Assembly (NCBI GenBank): GCA_034096865.1
Contig: JAWQFJ010000521.1
Span: forward strand, 85,001 to 137,500
Source: Theodoxus fluviatilis
Lineage: Eukaryota > Mollusca > Gastropoda > Cycloneritida > Neritidae
DNA: 52,500 nucleotides
Direction of reading: 5' to 3'
Part shown: one piece after another, positions 34,837 through 44,086 of the stretch
How positions within the stretch are numbered: position 1 is the stretch's first letter
Layout of the letters: each line of letters begins with the position of its first letter
Notes under the pieces: generated by a model
The model's input: the letters and a program-made list of their open reading frames with translations, nothing else
Told to the model about the DNA's origin: nothing
The model's database searches: none
Position numbers and translations under genes: made by a program

Positions 34837-37800
34837 CTGCAGCAAAAGGCAAAGATATGCAGCATGAGACTAAATCAGGCACTCAGTGAACTCATTAGGC
34901 AAAAAAAAAAGAAGTTGTGATTTAGGTAACATGGCCACACAAAAAAGGTGGGTGGGAGGTTGATGGGTTGGCTGGAACTTTTTGTTTTTTCAAAGAAGAG
35001 GCCAGACTGAACATAAATAAAAAGTTATCCATAATTGAAAATGCTTATTAAAAAAAACTTGAATAGTGGATTCCTCCGAGTGCTCCATGGGCAAAGAGGA
35101 TGGGACAGCATGTAGTTTGTTGTAATGTTGATTTTCTTTTTCCTTCTTTCCCCCACATGATTGAAAACAAGTTAAGGGTCAGCAGGGGAAAAAAGGGTTG
35201 GTCAGACCACCGTAACCACAACTTTTTTTGGGGGAGGACTCATAGGTTGAATCATTGAGGGCACACTAGTGAGATGTAAATTTATACATTTGATGGAAAA
35301 TGAGGGGGGAAAGGCTTTCACTTCCACGGTTGCCTATTCCTTGCTCTCCCAAAAGCTCTTTCAAAAGCATTCCCCTAAGATGATGAATGCACAAAGAACT
35401 ACAGCTTACAGCTTAGAGTGGCTGGCTGGTTATGTTAATTTAAGCATCAACTTTTTTTCCTTCAAACAAATATTTCAACACTCCCACACATCAAATGATA
35501 CTGCAACTTACTGATTAGTGAAATGTTTTACCTTGCAGATGAGTGAGTGCTGTATTTAGTCTGGGGAACACAGTCCTTGTAGTTATATCCCCTAAATACT
35601 AGCTTTATCAGAGTCCCATTGGGAACAACTCAAATAAGTGCAACTAACACCACCTTTTGGTTTGAAAGACCCAATAGTCCCTAGAGGACAGGGCTCTTTA
35701 TGTGGGCAGTGTGCATCTGATTGGAACACTCTTAAAGCGTAATCAGTTTACCAAGATTGATTTGTATCTAAATACAAAGGCTTTGTTTGGGTGTTTTAAA
35801 GAGAAAATTTAAAATGAAGGTGCCTAAAAATGTTTCTCTCCTATTTTACCTTAAAACAATAACAAGAAGGGCAAAGCCCATACGACTCACATGCTTGACC
35901 TTGACCTTTATATGACCTTGACCTTCAGGTGACCTTCAAGGTCAAGGTCAAACAACTAAACCTACCAATGACATCATACACAAAGAAATGCTTTACACAT
36001 TTTTCCTACCAAAATACATGTGACCTTGACCCAAGGTCATCCAAGGTCATGCAACACAAAGCTGTTAATTCAAGACATAGGAAGCACAATGGTGCTTATT
36101 GGCACTTTCTACCATGAGATATAGTCACTTTTAGTGGTTCACCACCCCATTTTGGTCACATTTCATAAGGGTCAAAGTGACCTTGACCTTGATGATATGT
36201 GACCAAATGTGTCTCATGATGAAAGTATAACATGTGCCCCACATAATTATTAAGTTTGAAACAGTTATCTTCCATAGTTCAGGGTCAAGGTCACTTCAAA
36301 ATATGTATACAATCCAACTTTGAAGAGCTCCTGTGACCTTGACCTTGAAGCAAGGTCAACCAAACTGGTATCAAAAGATAGGGCTTGCTTTGACCTATAT
36401 ACCACTTGTAGCTAAGGTCGCCATTCTCAATAACGTGGGAGAAAATTGGGAAAATGTGAAAAATGACTGTTTTTGAGACCACATTTATGGCTCCTGTGAC
36501 CTTGACCTTGAAGCAAGGTCAAGTCACTATGTATGTTTTTTGAGGCCTTGTCATCATACACCATCATGCCACATTTGGTGTTGATAGACTTAATAGTCTC
36601 CGAGAAAAATCCAACGTTTAAGTTTTTTACGGACGCCCGGACGGACGGACGCCCGGACGGACGGACGACACGGCTCAGTACATAGACTCACTTTTGCTTC
36701 GCATGTGAGTCAATAACTGATGCAAAATTTATAATTAAGCTAAACTGCTGACAACTCAAGAGGCAGATCAACCAATGGGATGCTTTCTTCTAGTTCGCTT
36801 TGGCATGTATGCATGGATTCAAACATCCTACTATACTTACTTGTCATCACTGCTGATTTTGGAGTCTATTTCAAACTTGTACTGGAAGCCAGAGCAGCCT
36901 CCCCCCTCCACCAGCACTCGAAGCACCGAGCCGTCCTCGGCTAGCTCCTTCAGTCTCTGTGGCAGAAAATGGGTCTTTCTGTACTGCATTGCACTGCCAC
37001 AAATCTGAATATTCATTGCTTTTATTACATCTGATCGTTTCAATAAATTAAAAAACCTGCAGAAACTGACAGTGAGAGGCAGTCTTGATAGTGGGAATGA
37101 GCTGTGGAGAGAGAAAAATGTAAAAAATCCCCAACCTTTCTTATTACATGAATTCTTTGAGTCTTCCTGTGGCATACATTCCTTTTCTGATCACCATTAT
37201 GACAAGTTTGATGAATCAAAACTCTTCAATTCATCACTTGGATGCACCTGACCATAACATGTTGACAACCTGTGATTGTCCTATTGTAATTTAGATTATC
37301 TCCATAAGATCAGATATTTTCCATGACTCTGCTACTAACTGTTTGCATATTAAATGTATGTTCATCAGTGTGGTTAAAAGGTATACTGCAGCATGACTAT
37401 TGTAACATTGTAACTGTTGCTGATAACGCTTTCATCATTACTCATGTTGGTATAATGGAAATTCCAGTCAAGTAGGCAAGACAAGAGCAAGGCCCGTCCG
37501 TATCCAGAATGGCGAGTTATTTTAACCCCGATTTATCTCTCAACTCTGACGATTCCAACTGTTAGTACCGCTCTCCCTTGGCTGGAAACCAGTATATATA
37601 GCAAAGCGCAATCTAGGATCCTCTGACGAGTGTACCTTAGGCTTATCTAACCGATCAAGATAACCCGGGGTTAGGGGATAAATTGAGTGCTAAAAAGATA
37701 AATCACCGTTCTGGATACGGGCCCTGGTCACCTTTGATAGAATTAATTTGTACATCTCAATAACCAACCAATGATCTCAGCTGCAGGCAAAACAATTTTT

Positions 37801-39812
37801 AAATTAAGCTTTAAAACATGCTGAATCCTATATTCTATATTTCATATTTCTCTCTTGAATTACACCATAACTTACCCTGCATTACCTCTCCCCAATGATA
37901 AGGATAAGAAGAACCCGAAAAAACTTCACTAGACAATGTAAGGCAAGTTTCTTTGCTTTGGTGCATTCATCAGCAGCCAAACCATAATGCTTTCCTGGGA
38001 ACTGATCTGGAGAAGAAATGGAGACACTGCAGCCCAGCAACCTGGCGGTATCTTGAGACAGCTTGAGCAGCCAGTTAAATATGGAAAGTTGCTGTTTTTC
38101 CTTTAAATAACCTAACTGTAAACTTCTCCATAGCTGCTCCATCTCACATGTCTCTCCTCATTGTTCTAAATGCATAGTGATCCAGGGACAATCGTGGGGC
38201 AGAGCCACCTTCTCAGCCTGACACAATCACTAAATTTAGAATGAGAAGTCTGTCAAAAAAATGGAAAGCTAGCCCACATTTTTGCTGGGTGGCTAGGTGT
38301 AGTGTGGTAGTCAGAGAAGGAAGGAATGCAGTGTTACAGAATATTATTTTTTTATGAAAAAAATATAAAACTTGCATAATAACCTTCATCATCATAACTC
38401 ACCTTGACACAGCTGTCACTGATCTTGAGGCCCTCCTGGTGGGAAGGGGGAGAGGCAGGGGCAGGGGAGGGGGTGGAGCTCTGGGTTTCCCATCGGACAG
38501 CCTGCCATCCACACCCCAGTGACCTGTTGCAGTCAACACCACACTGAGTGCACTGCAGTGACCCAAATCAAGACTACCAGGGTGGTCAAGAAGAGAAAAT
38601 AATCACACTTCAGTTTTTGCTATTCAGATTGCTCATGTATGAGGAAATGAATCTGCAGCAGACAATCTAAAGGGCAATACCTGCATGATTGCAACATGAA
38701 CACTTTCTAGTTCTCTGGTCTTCTACCTGGTACTAAGGGTTTATGTTTTTATAGCAACACACTAGTCTTGCACTACATGACCACCAGCAATGCACAGCAG
38801 ATACAGAACCAGTCATAGGCTATATTTAAACTCTGGTCAACAATTTTTACAACTGTGAAATTGATGAACACACAAATAACTGGCTCAGAATAGGTCTTGA
38901 CCATGTAACCATGGCAGAAAAGTCAAAAGAAAAAAGAAAATAGGAAGACCACTCCTGCTATCACCAGCCATCAGATGGTAACTTATTGTCTTATCACTAA
39001 CTTTTTGTAAACAAGAAACACTTGCCTGCTTTGATGTCTAGTCTAAACAGTTTAGGCCAACAACAACAAAAAGTGGTGGTAATGTTAACCCAACCATCCC
39101 TGGTTTTTTCTGCCGACCCTAAACTTTTTTTAATTAAAAAAATAGGGGAAATTAAGAAATTGATGGTAAAGAACGAATTACACACTATTCCATCTTCCCT
39201 GCCCTAGGTATGGAATCCATTCAGGGAATCCACTAATTAACTATTTTAAAAATGTTTAAGGCATTTCAATGGAAAACAAGTTTGGCTTACGTTTAATCTG
39301 CTGAGGCTGACAACCCTCACCCCACCCCCCTTCAACCCAAACCCCCCTCAATACCTTAACTACAACTTTTTGTTCTTCTCTCCTTATAGGTGACTTTGTT
39401 ACACATGATGATGCACGATTACGATACTCTTTTCTTCGTAGCACATCACGTTCACGATGCATCTGCTAGATACCGAACCACAGGACATTCATTGGCAGAC
39501 CACGACAACAAGCAGGGTCATACATCATATCAGATCAATGCCCACGGGACTTTAAGAGCATAGTGTCTCTTTTTATTCTTGCGATGAATATATCTCATTT
39601 ACTGCTCAAATAATTATTACGTAAAACAGACGAATTATATCGTTCCGTGGTTAATCATGTACTTCACACAAGTTCAAATGCTGCTACACACCAAGGCAAA
39701 TTTGACAGTTTAAAAAGACACATCTACTGACTAATCTATCCCTAAATACGTATCATACCTACCTTTGTGCCAAAGGCGCTAGTTTGACAGCAGTCCGAAT
39801 CAAACTATTCAT
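34662..39812 (-). CDS. ISCA2: ISCA2, mitochondrial Fe-S assembly, four exons
   Basis: A-type carrier that, with ISCA1 and IBA57, assembles 4Fe-4S clusters in the mitochondrial matrix. Minus-strand exons are 39812-39763, 38523-38403, 36956-36841 and 34836-34662, giving 153 residues (human 154). Residues 1-16 ([16 protein letters not shown]) are a basic, acid-free presequence. The Fe-S domain runs from about residue 50 ([16 protein letters not shown]) to the end and carries the three ligand cysteines C78 in [12 protein letters not shown] and C143/C145 in [28 protein letters not shown] is typical of ISCA2 rather than ISCA1. Split codons at all junctions rejoin in frame. The gene is tail-to-tail with FBXO28 and downstream of GTF3C4 on the same strand. 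Introns contain a MITE, a nuclear-receptor-motif element and two copies of a dispersed repeat. The weakest choice is the exon 2 acceptor at 38523. Confidence 0.93.
35020..35235 (-). repeat. Dispersed unknown repeat family, copy 3 (inverted)
   Basis: Read on the minus strand from 35235: AAAAAAAGTTGTGGTTACGG, TCTGACCAACCC, a diverged GCTGACCCTTAACTTG, then GGAATCCACTATTCAAG and AATAAGCATTTTCA. It matches copies in FBXO28 intron 2, ISCA2 intron 1 and at 48.7 kb. It lies in ISCA2 intron 3, sense to the gene. Confidence 0.6.
35861..36713 (-). mobile_element. Nuclear-receptor-motif element, copy B
   Basis: Inverted, near-identical partner of the element at 25969-26838, here in ISCA2 intron 3 and therefore again sense to its host gene. 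It begins AACAAGAAGGGCAAAGCC and ends GCATGTGAGTCAA. CAATAAC occurs at both outer edges (left about 35858, right about 36711) and may be a 7-bp target duplication. CAAGGTCA/TGACCTTG sites lie in the same positions as in copy A. High identity suggests recent mobility. Confidence 0.85.
36841..36956 (-). CDS. ISCA2: ISCA2 exon 3
   Basis: Acceptor TTTCTGCCACAG, donor GTAAGT; encodes [19 protein letters not shown] through KISSDD plus two bases of Lys96. It includes ligand Cys78 in the GGGCSGF motif. Confidence 0.94.
37491..37724. mobile_element. ~234-bp MITE in ISCA2 intron 2
   Basis: The left end, GGCCCGTCCGTATCCAGAA, is inverted at the right end as GGGCCCGTATCCAGAAC on the complement. The first has an extra CCGT. 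The inverted similarity continues for ~35 bp (GGCGAGTTATTTT versus GGTGATTTATCTTT). The interior has a palindromic GATAACCCGGGGTTAGGGG. No coding capacity; a short non-autonomous TIR element. Confidence 0.75.
38403..38523 (-). CDS. ISCA2: ISCA2 exon 2
   Basis: Donor GTGAGT after GTCAAG. The acceptor GACTGCAACAG at 38524 was chosen because it is the one that rejoins in frame with exon 1 (two bases plus one). Other AGs at 38553 and 38544 do not. It encodes the poorly conserved linker and KISDSCVK. Confidence 0.8.
39056..39270 (+). repeat. Dispersed unknown repeat family, copy 4
   Basis: CAACAAAAAGTGGTGGTAATG, CCCAACCATCCCTGG, CTGCCGACCCTAAACTTTTT, CATCTTCCCTGCCCTAGG, GGGAATCCACTAATTAAC in order. 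It lies in ISCA2 intron 1, antisense to the gene. Together with the 48.7-kb copy it is one of the better-preserved members. Confidence 0.65.
39763..39812 (-). CDS. ISCA2: ISCA2 exon 1 (targeting peptide)
   Basis: ATG at 39812-39810 then [15 protein letters not shown] and two bases before the donor GTAGGT. Arg and Lys without acidic residues fit a mitochondrial presequence. Another ATG 21-23 bp upstream reaches a stop after four codons and is not the start. Confidence 0.8.
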
Positions 39813-39900
39813 TCTCGATTACAGCAGTCGGTTCGTCATGTTGACATTGAGCTTACGATGAAGATTTCTGGAAGGGACGTAACTCCTCAATTACTAACCT
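39813..39900 (-). promoter_or_regulatory. ISCA2 promoter / 5' UTR region
   Basis: GGGACGTAACTCC is at 39874-39886 (its complement faces the gene), 62-74 bp from the start codon. The same 13-mer recurs at 34649-34661, touching the ISCA2 stop codon, and looser forms precede FBXO28 and GTF3C4. No TATA box is evident. Confidence 0.4.
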
Positions 39901-40004
39901 CGAGTGAAATAAATTATGTCGAGATGCTTTTTTTTCCTACCAACAACAAAAAAGGTATCAAACTAGACATAGCAACTACCTTCATCCCATGATGATGCCC
40001 TGGG

Positions 40005-40185
40005 GTTGGATGGATGGATTTTTAACGTCAATCAGCTTTTATATGCTATTTAACTTTTAAGGTCATTTATCACGAAAAACATATGAACTGGTTAGAATAA
40101 GAATAAATAAAGTCACGGTTTCCTCTAGTTATTAGCCTCTGACGAAATACGTAGGGAGACTCGGCGGGTCAATTCAGGGAATGCC
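40005..40185 (+). repeat. Diverged dispersed repeat, copy 2 of 2
   Basis: GGATGGATGGA, GCTATTTAAC, TATCACGAAAAA, AGTCACGGTTTCC and TTATTAGCCTCT follow the same order as in the segment at 7176-7345. Old interspersed repeat of unknown class. Confidence 0.6.
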
Positions 40186-40599
40186 CTGGGGTCTGGAGAT
40201 ATTGTTTGTTTTTCTTGCACTTGTCTCTTTGGAAAAGCTGGACCTTTACAGTGCTGAAAGCTTTAATTTAAGGTTTTGTTCTGTCACTACATTTGCTTTG
40301 TTTTGCTGTTGAATCCTTTATCAGCTATTGTAAATTGCTTTGAATGCTTTTCAGACAGTTCCTTTGGGCTTCACATATTCCTATCTGAAAAACAAATTAT
40401 GTATTGAACAAACTCTTTCCTGTTGACAAATATGATGGGAGTAATTCCAGGATTACCACTCAAGTGTCACACAGTCTTTGCTGGATTTTGTGCGTCCTTG
40501 TCCTCATGTCTCCCGTTAGCCGCTTTGGCTGCTTGCGGCCATCCATGGCTGAGCCATTGGAGCAGGCCCCAAAAGCCCAGCAGCCAAGGGTTCCAGCTG

Positions 40600-40600
<1 letters not shown>
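40186..40600. other. Intergenic, no recognised gene
   Basis: Unique sequence with overlapping + frames (40404-40731) that run into the poly-G tract and have no recognisable domain. Confidence 0.35.

Positions 40601-40628
<28 letters not shown>
40601..40628. repeat. Poly-G run of 28
   Basis: An uninterrupted homopolymer of G on the + strand. It can form G-quadruplexes in principle, and its length is also a common place for sequencing error. Confidence 0.95.
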
Positions 40629-40632
<4 letters not shown>

Positions 40633-40765
40633 TCAAGGTGCACTGGCTGTATATATCACTTGTTTGTGAAACCAGAAAACCGGTTCATGGGCAGCTTGTC
40701 TGACTCCATTTGTTCATCCTTGTACAGATAATCAGGTTTTTAGAATGGTTAGGTTAATTTAAGTC

Positions 40766-41024
40766 TAAGGAGGATAAGGAGGAGGAGGAGGAGGAGGAGG
40801 AGGAGGAGGAGGAGGAGGAGGAGGAGGAGGAGGAGGAGGAGGAGGAGGATAAGGAGGAGGAGGAGGATAAGGAGGAGGAGGAGGAGGAGGAGGAGGAGGA
40901 GGAGGAGGAGGAGGAGGAGGAGGAGGAGGAGGAGGAGGAGGAGGAGGAGGATAAGGAGGAGGAGGAGGAGGAGGAGGAGGAGGAGGAGGAGGAGGAGGAG
41001 GAGGAGGAGGAGGAGGAGGAGGAG
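40766..41024. repeat. (GGA)n array with GATAAG interruptions
   Basis: About 255 bp of pure-purine GGA triplets interrupted by GGATAAGGA near 40771, 40848, 40866 and 40950. The minus-strand reading is a polyproline frame (positions 40765-41160), an artefact. Homopurine mirror symmetry permits triplex formation. Confidence 0.97.
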
Positions 41025-42619
41025 TAACTGAAAAGCTCTCCATGATATATAAAAATGCAGATCTATATATCATATTCAGCATACATAATTTATTTTGTCT
41101 TTTTCTAATACTATGACAGATTCCAATTGTTCTATTAATGGAATGAACACATGAATACATATTTTCTTAGAAAATGTGCATCTGATAGCATGAACTCTAG
41201 AAAACAATTGTGAAATACATGATATCAAGGGGCAATGAAACTTTAAATATCAATTCGACAGAATAGATGACATGAGAAAAATAAACTTTTCATGGATATG
41301 ATCACTTTCCAAATGACCAGCTATAGTATAACACATTATAACATCATAGGGAGAAGTGAATTTTAAAATGCATTTATAGCTTGATCACTCACCTCGTTGA
41401 TATAAAATATTTTCCACTTCAATCTCATTTTCTAAAAGTTGTTTAAACTTTAATACCACTTTCAAATAAATTATTTATTTTATTTTATTTTATTTTTTTA
41501 TTTGGGGTGGATGGGGGTGGGGGTGGAGGTGAATGTCTCAGATATATATTCAATAATTACGTCAAATGAGCAATATATCACCAGAGGGTTGTTAAACACT
41601 GCAGTGGATTACTTGTATGTCTAATAACTATTTTGGTAGTTTATCAGCAGAGCAAAATTTTAAAAACTTTTATCTGTTCTTTAAGATATTAAAAAACAAC
41701 AACAGAAGTTAACATCAGAGAAGTAAGTACCTGTATTCATTTCCTTGAGAAGAGGCATTCCACTGTTTAGAATTAGGGTAATTTGTGTGTGAACATTCCA
41801 AGCAGATCCCACACTTTAATGGATGTGATGCAATCATTGATAAAAAAAAAGCAAGTGCTGGTTTGACAAAAATGAACTAAATCAAGATTGCTCAAACTAA
41901 GCTCATCCATAAATTTAACTTTATAAAAGATGGAGCACAACTTTCCTTTATGGCTGAAAAGTTTGAACGATCAGCCAAATATAAGATCCATAGAAATACT
42001 CAGTAGCATGAAACACCACTAGTACCATTAGCTGAGACATGTTTCCAAACATTCTAATTTCTACAGTAAAAAAACAAAACAAATAAAAACTGTTTACAGG
42101 CAGAAAGTAAGGACAACACATGTGGCAAGTTTTATTGACAGGACATAAAATTTCCTTGTGTCCAGTAACACACTAAAAAAATTACTGACAAGGGCATTGG
42201 CCTGAAAATGAACTAGGGTCAAGCCAGTAGTAGTTGACAACTATACCCACTAGGCCATGTGTATTACACAAGAATGAGTGTGTTGATAGATGTCTTTCCA
42301 ACTTTTCCTACAACATCATGCTCATAGTGACATTGTGGTATTTCTTTCAATTACCAGTCCCCAACCAACCAGTTCCCCACAAACACAATGAGAAAAACGC
42401 CCTTTAGTGTGAAATTGCATCCTAGATTCGCAAGTAATTCATCTCTCCACCCAGACGTTCAACATAGGGTTGGTGTTGTATTCAAACTCGATTGAGTCAG
42501 CTGCACTCCAATTGTGACAACAGGAGGTTTTTCACAATAAATGGCTCACATCAGAAAGATACAGTGATTAAGACCTGTTAAAGAAATTTATATTTAGGCA
42601 TCAGGACATCCTACAAGTT

Positions 42620-42730
42620 TACAACTGACAGATGAGGTAGCAGAGCCACAGATAATTTGAATCGAGTGTGGCAAGTTCACCATTTCGGCATTTGGACATT
42701 GACACCTCTTTACCACTATATCACAGCCAG
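42620..42730 (-). repeat. Decayed tRNA-derived SINE remnant
   Basis: On the minus strand GTGATATAGTGGTAAAGAGG resembles an A box, and CTCGATTCAAATTATC about 50 bp later resembles a B box. Both are degraded. It probably represents a different SINE family from the 10.6-kb copies. Confidence 0.4.
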
Positions 42731-43529
42731 GAACCCATCTGATTGGCTGTTTGAGGGAGTGTCTAAGGGAGAGTTCGCTGCACATGAAAGCTAGTACATG
42801 TTTCTATTGGGCGCAAGCTTGGCAAAACAGAACAGGGAAGCTTTTCTAATGTTTGGAATCGGACAGAAACATCACTCCTGACCTAATGTCCAGTATTGGA
42901 AAAACACAGTACTTTCATAAATGACAAATCTCTGAAGACAGCTGCAACATCAGACAATCAAATTATGCAATGCACCTCCTACCACTTTCTTGATGTAACC
43001 CTAAAACTAGAGGAAAACATACACAAAGCACTAGTTGCATTGAAAGGCTTGGAATATTATAAATTACAGTTGCATTAATATCATGGTGGGTACATCACTT
43101 TTGCTTAGCATGTCCTTCGGACAAGTATAGTTGCTCATGTATAGTTTGTTGTCAGGATTAAAAACACAAAAACAGCCACCGGATCCCTCAAACCTCGAAA
43201 GGAAAGTACATGAATGTTTCAGAAGGAAATAAAAAGTTTCCCCAGTATTGAGCACCTCTAGAAATAGAAAATCATTGTTCATCAACACTGAGCACAGGAA
43301 ACCAAACACTCACAATGAGAGACTGTTACAAAATCTGTAGAAGTCAAGGCAAAGGTGCGTTTTACAGCAACACCACCCATGCAGGGGGCTCAACCCACTT
43401 AATACTTTACCCACTATTCATGAGGCACCTGATCAGTCTGTTACACTTACTGGCACCGGACGACAAACAGTGACAAACAGATCATACACAGACAGGAACC
43501 AGAACCATATATTCACTTCCCAGGGAGCA

Positions 43530-43720
43530 CTCCTACCCAATGCAGGCTCACTGCTGAATACAATGGTTAATCACATAACCACAAGCCACCTGGTTTTACT
43601 CCTGAGTGGGCACAGGTAATCTGACCTAAGCCTCTTGCTGGAGGATGCAACTCTTGGACTTTTCCAGATTTGAACACAACTACTGCTAGCTGTGAAAGTG
43701 GGCAAGCACTCTTACCACAA
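43530..43720 (-). repeat. tRNA-derived SINE copy
   Basis: Minus-strand phrases GTGTTCAAATCTGG (B box), AGAGTTGCATCCTCCAGC, GCCCACTCAGGAGTAAAACC and GTGAGCCTGCATTGGG match the 10.6-kb copy and the 10.34-kb tail fragment in order. Confidence 0.6.
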
Positions 43721-44086
43721 CTATAGCTCTAAATACCAGTCCTCAGGACAGCACCTGCCATTTGCACACCACTCACACTACTGTAGTTGAATACAGATTG
43801 ATATAACTTGCTGTGATTTCTGTCCCCCAGGATGCAAGAATCATGAACACTATCTAATCACAACAATAGACAGACACATACTTTCCAGCAGTTCTTGTTC
43901 ACAAAAGTAAGACTTTCACATAACAACAGATCATAACACTACTGACAGTGGTTCTTGCCCACAGGAATGCATGAGTCTTTTGCAGATAAAATCATACACT
44001 TCACAGTTCAGTTAGTCTACCACACAACATGCAGATGTTCCAATCTTCAGGAATGCAGAAATTCTAAGCTGTCAGACTGTCAACAT

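Larger units (their letters stand above)
41025..44086. other. GTF3C4 3' flank and intergenic sequence
   Basis: AT-rich, no exon recognised. It contains a (TTTTA)n run near 41471-41497, weak tRNA-derived remnants near 42190-42260 and 42620-42730, and a SINE copy at 43530-43720. TTTATT at 42131-42136 could be a minus-strand poly(A) signal for GTF3C4, but it is about 2 kb from the stop. Confidence 0.4.

Noticed and set aside
38524..38552. Longer ISCA2 exon 2 using the CACTGCAG acceptor
   Set aside because: It would be in phase 0, whereas exon 1 leaves two bases of a split codon, so only the acceptor at 38524 rejoins in frame.
40765..41160. Polyproline frame
   Set aside because: It comes from the (GGA)n array read on the complement; no gene structure surrounds it.
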